From CAZVIK01 sp964627045 (GTDB lineage: Bacteria; Acidobacteriota; Terriglobia; Bryobacterales; Bryobacteraceae): DNA of 12,272 nucleotides. The stretch spans positions 1 through 12,272 of the forward strand of contig CAZVIK010000119.1 in NCBI GenBank assembly GCA_964627045.1. The letters are read 5' to 3'. Positions within the stretch are counted from its first letter, which is position 1. Every line of letters starts with the position of its first letter. Under the pieces are notes generated by a model. The model did not search any database. It saw nothing but the letters and a program-made list of their open reading frames with translations, and was not told the origin of the DNA. The translations under genes were made by a program, and so were the position numbers. Below are positions 6,895 through 12,272 of the stretch, piece after piece.

Positions 6895-7160
6895 GCTAGC
6901 AGAGTCGCCGCGTGCAAGTGCGTACGCGGGACGGCGGCCGCGAATCGGGAACCGCTCGATGCGCGGGCTGCGCGGTGGTGCTGGTCCGCCCGCCGTATCG
7001 CCGGTTGCCCGATTTGCAGCGTAGGCAGTCCTACCCGCTCCCCTCCGCTCCGTGGGGCGGCCTTTCCAGGCTGCTGCAGGACCTTCCAGTCCTGCCTCCT
7101 GCCGCCGGATGTGGTTGCGCCCGCCGTCGACCGCCTACAGCACGGCCGTCCTGTTCCGCG
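6895..7160. other. Non-coding region holding repeat copy A
   Basis: These 266 nt separate the end of the HDOD gene from the start of the lipoprotein gene on the same strand. Frames that cross it show no protein features. It contains a short perfect hairpin, GTAGG-CAGT-CCTAC (7021-7034), then repeat copy A (7052-7096), then GC-rich sequence up to the HDOD stop. The promoter of the lipoprotein operon should lie in 6895-7020, but no convincing -35/-10 pair was found there. Confidence 0.5.
7052..7096 (+). repeat. Intergenic structured repeat, copy A
   Basis: A 45-nt unit matching 39 of 45 positions with the unit at 10515-10559, without gaps. It folds into hairpin 1, GCCT-TTCC-AGGC (7060-7071), and hairpin 2, GCAGGAC-CTTCCA-GTCCTGC (7076-7095). 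Relative to copy B, the T-A pair closing hairpin 1 replaces C-G, and an A-T pair in stem 2 replaces G-C, so both stems are preserved. It sits 65 nt beyond the stop of the HDOD gene. It could be a REP-like element or a transcript-end structure; there is no T-run. Confidence 0.8.
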
Positions 7161-8027
7161 CTAAAAGAACGCCTTGGCCACGGCGAACTCCTCGGAAAAC
7201 TCTTCGAGGAGGTAATCCGGCGGCGCGCCCGCGCCCAGTTCCTCGAGCACTTCCTCCGGCGGGAGTCCCGCCTCCGGATGGCTCTCCAGTACGTGGATGC
7301 CCATCCGGTTCACGCAGCGGTCGGCCGCCTGGAGCGTTCGCGCGAGCGAAACCGGCGGCGTCCGGCGGGCATGGTCCGCGTGGTGCGTCCGCACCGCTTC
7401 GGTGATGGGCGCCGGCAAATTCCAGCACTTCATCGCCGCCGCGGCCACCTCCGCGTGGGTGATACCAAGGATCTCGATCTCCGCCTGTTCCGCCGTTCCC
7501 GCGCCGCTCTCCAGACGCGCGCGAAGTTCGCCGAACTCGGCGGGGAGTTCGGTCACCACCAGCAGCTTGCCGAAATCGTGCAGCAGGCCCGCGACGAACG
7601 CGCCCTCCGGGTACTCCACACGCATGTGTTGCACCAGGATGTCGGAGAGGACCGCCGTCGCCGTCGCATGCAGGTTGAACCGCGCCGCCGACCACCCCGC
7701 GACCGGCGGGTTCCTGCTCCACAACCCCGCGAACGACAGCGTCATCACCAGGTTCCGCACCCGGTCCAACCCCATGATGGCCAGCGCGTGTTGCACCGAG
7801 TTGATTTTTCCGGCCATCCCGTAGGCCGCCGAATTGACCGTGCGCAACAGGCTCCCGGCCAGCACCGTGTCTTTTTGGACCAGGTCGGACACCGCCGACA
7901 ACAGCACATCTTCCTTGGCCAGGCTCGCCAGCAGCCGGTTCAGGATCGGCGAAAAGGGCGGCGCCGAGTTGGCGCTCCTCAACAGTCTCTCGCTGTTGGC
8001 GGCGGTGACGCCGGCAGAAGTGCCCAT
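7161..8027 (-). CDS. HDOD-domain signalling protein
   Basis: A 288-aa cytoplasmic protein that is almost entirely one HDOD domain, a relative of the HD phosphohydrolases usually regarded as a regulatory or scaffold domain in bacterial signalling. Visible marks: SLLRTVNSAAYG (59-70), SVQHALAIMGLDRVRNLVM (77-95), the HD pair H150-D151 in GLLHDFGKLL, LGITHAEVAAAAMKCWNLP (188-205) and H215/H216 in AVRTHHADH. D236 in LQAADRC corresponds to the last Asp of HD domains. The GYP motif of cyclic-di-GMP phosphodiesterases is absent. No receiver or output domain is fused, so it probably works through protein partners. The ATG at 8027 has only a weak GTGAG site upstream. The gene is divergent from the ABC exporter across 90 nt; whether it affects that exporter is a guess. 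Confidence 0.88.
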   Translation of the reverse strand: MGTSAGVTAANSERLLRSANSAPPFSPILNRLLASLAKEDVLLSAVSDLVQKDTVLAGSLLRTVNSAAYGMAGKINSVQHALAIMGLDRVRNLVMTLSFAGLWSRNPPVAGWSAARFNLHATATAVLSDILVQHMRVEYPEGAFVAGLLHDFGKLLVVTELPAEFGELRARLESGAGTAEQAEIEILGITHAEVAAAAMKCWNLPAPITEAVRTHHADHARRTPPVSLARTLQAADRCVNRMGIHVLESHPEAGLPPEEVLEELGAGAPPDYLLEEFSEEFAVAKAFF

Positions 8028-8117
8028 GGTGTCTCACTCGTCTATCGGACGCCACCCGTCGCCGCTTCACCCCGTCCCGCCGTTTTTCGGCTTCCTGCAT
8101 TACCATGAAAGGACGCC
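8028..8117. promoter_or_regulatory. Divergent promoter region, HDOD gene and ABC exporter
   Basis: Ninety nucleotides separate the two start codons, so promoters for both directions are expected here. The plus side ends with AAAGGA (8108-8113) 4 nt before the ABC start. A short T-rich run at about 8083-8088 is the only AT-rich element; no clear -35/-10 pair could be assigned. Confidence 0.35.
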
Positions 8118-8876
8118 ATGGACGGCTCCGCTCCCGCCATTCGCCTCACCGAACTGAGAAAAACCTACGGGGGGCGCGCCGCCGTCGACGGCCTTTCCCT
8201 CGAGGTCCCCAAGGGCTGCTTCTTCGGCTTCCTTGGACCCAACGGGGCGGGGAAGACCACCACCATCCGCATGATGATGGGCCTTGCGCCGCCCACCTCC
8301 GGCCGCATGGAACTGCTCGGCTTGCCCGTGCCCGAGGCGGCTCTCCAGGTGAAAGCCCGCATCGGCCTGGTTCCCGACGAGTCGCTCCTGTTCGACCGCC
8401 TCACCGGCGCGGAGTTTCTCGAGTTTGTCGGCCGCATGTACGGCCTGGACCGCGCTCTGGCCCGTAGTCGCGCCGGCGAGTTACTCGCCTTGTTCGAACT
8501 TGACTCCGAACACTCCAAGCTGATTGCGAGCTACTCCAAAGGCATGCGCAAGCGCGTGGCCATGGCCGCCGCGCTCATCCACCGCCCCGAGCTGTTTCTC
8601 CTGGACGAGCCCTTCGAGGGCGTGGACGCCGTTGGCGCGCGGCTGATGAAGGACATCCTTCTTGAGCAGGTCCGCCGCGGGGCCACCGTGTTCCTGACCT
8701 CCCACGTCCTCGAAGTGGTCGAGCGCCTCTGCCAGCGCGTCGCCATTATCCACGAAGGCAAGTTGGTGATGGATACCACCACCGGCGAACTGCGCGACGC
8801 GGCGCAAACGCTCGAGGACGTCTTCGTGAAGGTCGTCGGCGCGGAGCGTTCCGCCGAACGCCTCGATTGGCTGTAA
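8118..8876 (+). CDS. ABC-2 type exporter ATP-binding protein
   Basis: A 252-aa ATPase subunit that powers an ABC exporter at the inner membrane. The nucleotide-binding motifs are complete: Walker A GPNGAGKTT (40-48), the signature SYSKGMRKR (138-146), Walker B LFLLDEP (159-165) and the switch histidine H196 in TSHVLE. The Q-loop region reads VPDES (85-89), with Asp/Glu in place of Gln, a variation also seen in CcmA-type ATPases. The C-terminus ends in TLEDVFVKVVG, a segment characteristic of ATPases of ABC-2 exporters. The ATG at 8118 has AAAGGA 4 nt upstream. The permease gene follows after 4 nt, so the two are made together. Substrate unknown; efflux of a drug, lipid or polysaccharide component is typical for this class. 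Confidence 0.93.
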   Translation: MDGSAPAIRLTELRKTYGGRAAVDGLSLEVPKGCFFGFLGPNGAGKTTTIRMMMGLAPPTSGRMELLGLPVPEAALQVKARIGLVPDESLLFDRLTGAEFLEFVGRMYGLDRALARSRAGELLALFELDSEHSKLIASYSKGMRKRVAMAAALIHRPELFLLDEPFEGVDAVGARLMKDILLEQVRRGATVFLTSHVLEVVERLCQRVAIIHEGKLVMDTTTGELRDAAQTLEDVFVKVVGAERSAERLDWL

Positions 8877-8880
8877 GACG

Positions 8881-10494
8881 ATGAGCGCGCAACTCCGGGC
8901 CATCCTCTGGGCGCAATGGCGGTGCCTGCGGCACCACATGGCCGCCGGGCGCGGCGCGGCCGAGATCTTCTCCGGGGTCACCCTGGCGGTATGGTACCTG
9001 CTGTGGATCGCGCTCGCCGCCGCCTGCCTGTGGTTCGCCGCCCGGCCCGGAAGCGAGGCGGTCCTGGCGCCGCATCTCGCCAAGGTATTTTTCGGCGTCT
9101 TTGTCTACTGGCAGGTCGGCCCTGTGTTGCTCGGCGTCACCGGCGCGGCGCTCGACTTGAGGAAGCTGCTCGCCTTCCCGATTCCAAGGAACCAGCTTTT
9201 CTCCCTGGAGATCCTGCTGCGCCTCGCCACCGGCCTGGAGGTCCTGTTGGCCGCCGCGGGGCTTGTCGTGGGATTGACGTTGAACCCCGAGGTCGGCGTC
9301 AAGTCCGCGCCCTTGGCGCTGTTCCTGTACGTGTTGTTCAATCTGTTCCTCGGCGCGGGCCTGAAGTACCAGATCGAGGGCCTTCTCAAACGCAAACGGC
9401 TGCGCGAAGTCTTGGTGTTCCTGCTGGTCCTCACGGCGGCCCTCCCGCAGTTGTTCGCCCGAATGGCGGTGCCCGCGCCTCTGCGCGGCGCGGCCTCGGT
9501 GTTTTGGCTGCCCTGGTGGCCTTGGTCGGCCGCCTCCAACCTAGCCTTGGGCCGCATTGGCGGCGTCGCCATTCCGGTTGCCGCCGGATGGACGTTATTG
9601 GCGTTGATCTACGGCGGGTGGGCCTTTGAACGCGGCCTTCGGCGCGACGAGGGCGCGGCCGTGCCCCTTCGCCCGGACCGCTCGCCGGCGCGCTCCTCGC
9701 GTTGGGAAGCGCTCTCCCATGCCTTGTCCCGCCTGTTGCCGGGCGCGATGGCCGCGCTCGCCGAAAAAGAGATCCGCACGCTGGTGCGCGCGCCACGTTT
9801 CCGCCTGGTCTTTGTGATGGGCTTCACCTTCGGCGTGCTGATCTTCCTGCCCATGCTGATGCGCAACCGCGCCGCCGGCGTGGACGCCCCTTCCTACCAG
9901 CTCGCCCTGGTTTGCGGCTATGCGTTGTTGCTGCTCGGCGACATGCTGTTCTGGAACATCTTCGGCTACGATCGCGCCGCCGCCCGTTTCTACTTCGTGC
10001 AGCCGCTGCCGCTTGATCGCGTCATCGCGGCCAAAAATCTCGTCGCGGCCTTCTTCGTCCTGCTCGAAATGACCGGTGTGGTGATCGTCTGGGGCTTGCT
10101 GCGCATGCCTCTGGACGCCGCGCGGCTGGCCGAGGCCTACGCCGCCCCCATGGTGGTGTGCCTCTACCTGATGGCGGCCGGAAACCTGGCCTCGGTGCGC
10201 TACCCGCGTCCGGTCAGCCCCGATAAGACCACGGGCGCGGGTTCCGCCGCCACCATCCGCGTCTTGCTTCTGCTGTTGCTGCCGGTGCTGTCCATTCCCG
10301 TCCTGCTCGCCTATCTCGCCCGTTATGCCCTGGGGAGCGGCCTGGCGTTCTGGGTGGTTCTGGCGCTGGCTGCCGGCGGCGGCGCGGTCTTTCTTCGAGC
10401 TTCGCTCGCCTCGGCCGCCGCCCAGGCGCACTCGCGCCGCGAGCAGTTCCTCGACGCTCTGGCCGAAGGCCAGGGGCCCATCCAGTTGGAGTAG
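8881..10494 (+). CDS. ABC-2 type exporter permease, large
   Basis: A 537-aa membrane protein and the partner of the ATPase directly upstream (4-nt gap, probable translational coupling; no good ribosome binding site of its own). About a dozen hydrophobic segments are visible, in two groups. The N-terminal half has stretches near 33-53, 70-91, 118-134, 145-160, 177-192 and 228-248. A charged linker at about 250-306 (RRDEGAAVPLRPDRSPARSS, then ALAEKEIRTLVRAPRFR) leads to the second half, with stretches near 308-327, 340-360, 383-407, 422-437, 459-480 and 488-505. The repeated pattern and the LAEKEIRTLVRAPRFR segment, which resembles the amphipathic entry helix of ABC-2 permeases, suggest a double-length permease whose two halves form the channel. 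The tail is Ala-rich and soluble. The substrate cannot be told. Confidence 0.88.
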   Translation: MSAQLRAILWAQWRCLRHHMAAGRGAAEIFSGVTLAVWYLLWIALAAACLWFAARPGSEAVLAPHLAKVFFGVFVYWQVGPVLLGVTGAALDLRKLLAFPIPRNQLFSLEILLRLATGLEVLLAAAGLVVGLTLNPEVGVKSAPLALFLYVLFNLFLGAGLKYQIEGLLKRKRLREVLVFLLVLTAALPQLFARMAVPAPLRGAASVFWLPWWPWSAASNLALGRIGGVAIPVAAGWTLLALIYGGWAFERGLRRDEGAAVPLRPDRSPARSSRWEALSHALSRLLPGAMAALAEKEIRTLVRAPRFRLVFVMGFTFGVLIFLPMLMRNRAAGVDAPSYQLALVCGYALLLLGDMLFWNIFGYDRAAARFYFVQPLPLDRVIAAKNLVAAFFVLLEMTGVVIVWGLLRMPLDAARLAEAYAAPMVVCLYLMAAGNLASVRYPRPVSPDKTTGAGSAATIRVLLLLLLPVLSIPVLLAYLARYALGSGLAFWVVLALAAGGGAVFLRASLASAAAQAHSRREQFLDALAEGQGPIQLE

Positions 10495-10514
10495 CGGCCC
10501 GCTCCAGTACTGAT

Positions 10515-10559
10515 GTGGGGCGGCCCTTCCGGGCGGCGGCAGGGCCTTCCAGCCCTGCC
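10515..10559 (+). repeat. Intergenic structured repeat, copy B
   Basis: The second copy of the 45-nt unit, same orientation as copy A at 7052-7096. Hairpin 1 is GCCC-TTCC-GGGC (10523-10534). Hairpin 2 is GGCAGGGC-CTTCCA-GCCCTGCC (10538-10559), 8 bp because an extra G-C pair closes the stem. It lies 20 nt after the stop of the ABC permease and 40 nt before the stop of the converging OYE-like gene. Upstream homology may start earlier: CCCGCTCC occurs 9-10 nt before both copies (10498-10505 and 7034-7041). Confidence 0.8.
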
Positions 10560-10573
10560 CGTTCGTGTGGCGC

Positions 10574-10599
10574 GGGCGGTCGGGCGCGCCCGACCGCCC
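10574..10599. terminator. Perfect 26-nt palindrome, likely bidirectional transcript end
   Basis: The half-site GGGCGGTCGGGCG (10574-10586) is followed directly by its exact reverse complement (10587-10599), giving an almost wholly paired hairpin on either strand. It abuts the TGA stop (10602-10600) of the OYE-like gene and ends the convergent gap with the ABC permease. No T-run follows on either strand, so this would be a non-classical terminator or an mRNA 3'-end stabiliser. It could also be a third structural arm of repeat copy B; a degenerate similar stretch follows copy A at about 7110-7135. Confidence 0.5.
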
Positions 10600-12021
10600 T
10601 CAGGCCGGCCGTTCGCTGGCCCGGGCCTGCTTCATGATCGGCCCATAGACGCGCTTATCGAAAGGCACGCACCCCGATGGGAACTGGCCGAGCGGATGTT
10701 TCTTGCGCCGCATCAGGTAACTGCAAAACGTATCCGTCTTGCAGACGCGCGCCGCATCCAGCGCACCGCGTTCGAGCGCGTCCCGCGCGAAGTCCGGGTA
10801 GGCCAGCGCATTGCGCCCGGCCCCCATCAGCGTGATGGCGCCCGCCTGGATGTTGTGCGCCGCCGCGTGAACCATGTACTCCCGCAGCCAACTGTAGCCC
10901 GTCCCCACCATCGGAAGCGAGGGAAACGCGCGCTGCAACTCGCCCGCGATCCGGAAGTGCCTGTCCACTCCCAGCAGCGGATGCTCGGGCGCTTCGTAGT
11001 TGCCCTCGTCAGGCTTTTCGAACGGCCGGCTCATGTGCGGATTCGCGTACGGGCTGCCCAGCGACACGTTGAGCAGCTTCACGCCCCATCCCACGAGCCA
11101 CCCGGTCAGGCGCTTCACCTCGACGAGGTCCTCGCGCTCCGGCGCGAGCGTGTCCACGCCGAACCCGTAGGGGTAGGGAACCGGATGCTCCAGCGGCGCG
11201 CCCGTGGGACCGCCGACGCCGCGCGCGAAGGGCAGCCCGTCGTAACACCCCAGGCGCACGCACAGGATCAGCCGTTCGCCCAGAAGCGCGCGGATCTTCC
11301 CGATCACGTTGCCGAGAAACCGCGCCCGGTTTTCGAGCGGCCCGCCGTAGCGCCCTTCTCTCGTCTTGGCGCCCAGCAGTTCATCGGCAAGTAAACCTTG
11401 CGTGGCATTTTTAACAACCGCGCAAAAACCGGCGTCCGCCGCCAGCCGCGCCGCCTCGACGAACTCGTCTTCCACCCGCTCCAGTTCGCCGTCGGAGATC
11501 AGTGGCGCATCGGGCGCGATGCCGGTCTTTTTGTCCAGCGCCGGATTGTGATACGCCACGATCCGGCTGGGCGCGCTGTGCCGCCCCGAGTGCGTCAGTT
11601 GCAGCACATCCAGCAGATCGTCCGAGGTTCCGAAACACTGCGCGTGCTCGCGGCGCACGGTTTCCAGCAGCCGCGCGAACTCCGGCATCGTCTTCGGCTG
11701 GAGCCACAACTGGCGCGGATTGGCGCGCGACTCGCCGCTCACCGCCGTCGCCTCGAACCACAGCAACTTCGCCCCGCCCGATGCCCAGCGCCGGTAGCGC
11801 CGCCACGTCAGGTCCCCGGGCGCGCCCTCCGGCGTCGAGTCGCAGCCCTCCATCGGGTGAATCGCGATGGAGTTGCCCACCGCGGCGCCGCCCACCTCGA
11901 CGCGCCGCGCGAGCGCCGCCTTGATCTTTTCCGGGTCGTGCTCGAAGGCAATGCTCCGGGCGCCGTTCTCGCTAACGGCCTGTTCCAGTTCCTGGAGCGT
12001 CTTGAACGTGAAGTACTTCAT
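10600..12021 (-). CDS. NADH:flavin oxidoreductase/old yellow enzyme-like protein, atypical active site
   Basis: A 473-aa TIM-barrel protein of the old yellow enzyme superfamily, which reduces activated double bonds with NAD(P)H through FMN. Recognisable parts are VGNSIAIHPMEGCD (48-61), LWFEATAVSGESRANPRQL (87-105), QLTHSGRHS (141-149), GRYGGPLENRARFL (223-236) and the FMN-phosphate region MVGTGYSWLREY (371-382) with LMGAGRNALAYPDFARDAL (398-416). In place of the usual His-x2-His/Asn pair that holds the substrate it reads KNATQGLL (N205, Q208). After the barrel comes a short Cys region, C427, C433 and C451, not the four-Cys cluster of the multidomain enzymes. The ATG at 12021 is supported by AAGGA 8 nt upstream and by a natural-looking N-terminus (KYFTFKTLQELEQAV). 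It overlaps the MFS gene by 50 nt. Family certain; redox activity unproven. Confidence 0.87.
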   Translation of the reverse strand: MKYFTFKTLQELEQAVSENGARSIAFEHDPEKIKAALARRVEVGGAAVGNSIAIHPMEGCDSTPEGAPGDLTWRRYRRWASGGAKLLWFEATAVSGESRANPRQLWLQPKTMPEFARLLETVRREHAQCFGTSDDLLDVLQLTHSGRHSAPSRIVAYHNPALDKKTGIAPDAPLISDGELERVEDEFVEAARLAADAGFCAVVKNATQGLLADELLGAKTREGRYGGPLENRARFLGNVIGKIRALLGERLILCVRLGCYDGLPFARGVGGPTGAPLEHPVPYPYGFGVDTLAPEREDLVEVKRLTGWLVGWGVKLLNVSLGSPYANPHMSRPFEKPDEGNYEAPEHPLLGVDRHFRIAGELQRAFPSLPMVGTGYSWLREYMVHAAAHNIQAGAITLMGAGRNALAYPDFARDALERGALDAARVCKTDTFCSYLMRRKKHPLGQFPSGCVPFDKRVYGPIMKQARASERPA

Positions 12022-12272
12022 CGGCCCGGTCCTTCTCCTTTTTCGGCAGCAGCGCGATCGCCAGGCTGCTCAGAAGTCCCACCCCGAACACAATGTACAT
12101 CGGCGTCGTGTAGCTCCCGAATTGTTCCTGAAGAAACGCCGTCAGCACGGGGAATCCCGTCTGGCTGATCGTGTTGGCGGGCAGGATGATCGCCATGGCG
12201 CGCGGCAGCGTGTTCACTCCGAACTGCTCGGCCGCCATCAGCGGGATCAGCATGTAGTCGGCCCCCATGGCG
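11972..12272 (-). CDS. MFS transporter, C-terminal part
   Basis: The last 99 codons of a membrane transporter whose 5' part lies beyond the right edge. Three hydrophobic stretches remain: MLIPLMAAEQFG leading into the Ala/Ile-rich AMAIILPANTISQTGFPVLTAF, and then TPMYIVFGVGLLSSLAIALL. A charged cytoplasmic tail follows, PKKEKDRADEVLHVQDAPGTGTGR. The layout of the final helices and the Lys-rich tail are typical of major facilitator superfamily proteins. The Met at 12268 is internal, since the frame stays open to the edge. The final 50 nt overlap the start of the OYE-like gene in another frame, so the two are in one operon; the transporter may import the substrate or export the product of that protein. 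The substrate is unknown. Confidence 0.75.
   Translation of the reverse strand, partial: AMGADYMLIPLMAAEQFGVNTLPRAMAIILPANTISQTGFPVLTAFLQEQFGSYTTPMYIVFGVGLLSSLAIALLPKKEKDRADEVLHVQDAPGTGTGR
12030..12040 (-). promoter_or_regulatory. Ribosome binding site of the OYE-like gene inside the MFS gene
   Basis: On the minus strand, AAGGAG (12040-12035) and AAGGA (12034-12030) lie 13 and 8 nt before the ATG at 12021, within the codons for the Lys/Glu-rich tail of the transporter. The nearer site has good spacing and decides the start of the OYE-like gene. The arrangement implies coupled translation. Confidence 0.55.

Noticed and set aside
7052..7096. CRISPR array or classical rho-independent terminator
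   Set aside because: The repeat occurs once per locus without spacers, and no T-run follows the hairpins on either strand.
6912..8108. Long open frame on the plus strand opposite the HDOD gene
   Set aside because: Arg/His-rich low-complexity translation that also crosses the intergenic repeat; the HDOD motifs on the minus strand explain the region.
10513..12168. Two long plus-strand frames opposite the OYE-like gene
   Set aside because: No domain character, and one begins inside the structured repeat; they are antisense shadows of a well-supported gene.
1..12272. Signs of a prophage, insertion sequence or genomic island
   Set aside because: No integrase, transposase, tRNA or terminal inverted repeat was seen, and composition is fairly even apart from slightly milder codon bias at about 2640-3850.

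Overview
The window is about 12.3 kb of GC-rich DNA that looks like a chromosomal segment of an Acidobacteriota member, probably of the Solibacter/Bryobacter group. This is an inference. It rests on Tat-exported TIM-barrel sugar isomerase and PHP-type proteins, an apparent alginate-export-type outer membrane protein, a divergent old-yellow-enzyme protein behind an MFS transporter, and strongly GC-biased third codon positions. No rRNA, tRNA, CRISPR array, integrase or insertion sequence is visible.

Layout, left to right. (1) 1-1298, minus strand: a Tat-exported sugar isomerase/epimerase-like protein followed by the start of a secreted outer-membrane protein that runs off the left edge. (2) 1562-2377, plus: a Tat-exported PHP-like metallohydrolase, divergent from block 1 across a 263-nt region with imperfect inverted repeats. 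(3) 2640-3850, plus: a small conserved protein of unknown function and a stand-alone ODP-type metallo-beta-lactamase-fold protein with a full diiron ligand set, separated by a hairpin. (4) 6894-3946, minus: a tightly spaced operon of a DUF4352-like lipoprotein, a secreted protein made of two tandem beta-domains, and a glgA-like GT5 glycogen synthase. (5) 8027-7161, minus: an HDOD regulator. (6) 8118-10494, plus: an ABC-2 type exporter (ATPase and 537-aa permease), divergent from the HDOD gene. (7) 12272-10600, minus: the C-terminal end of an MFS transporter overlapping by 50 nt an NADH:flavin-oxidoreductase/OYE-like protein that lacks the usual catalytic His pair.

The most distinctive non-coding signal is a 45-nt intergenic repeat present twice (7052-7096 and 10515-10559). 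Each copy folds into two hairpins, and four of the six differences between the copies form two compensatory base-pair changes. This points to selection on structure or to a mobile REP-like element. A perfect 26-nt palindrome (10574-10599) sits directly beside the second copy and abuts a stop codon.

Functionally, the blocks suggest carbohydrate handling (isomerase, outer-membrane export, glycogen synthesis), envelope proteins and efflux. No single novel multi-gene defence or biosynthetic system is evident. The best candidates for new biology are the repeat family, the OYE-like protein and its MFS partner, and the ODP protein beside the small unknown protein.
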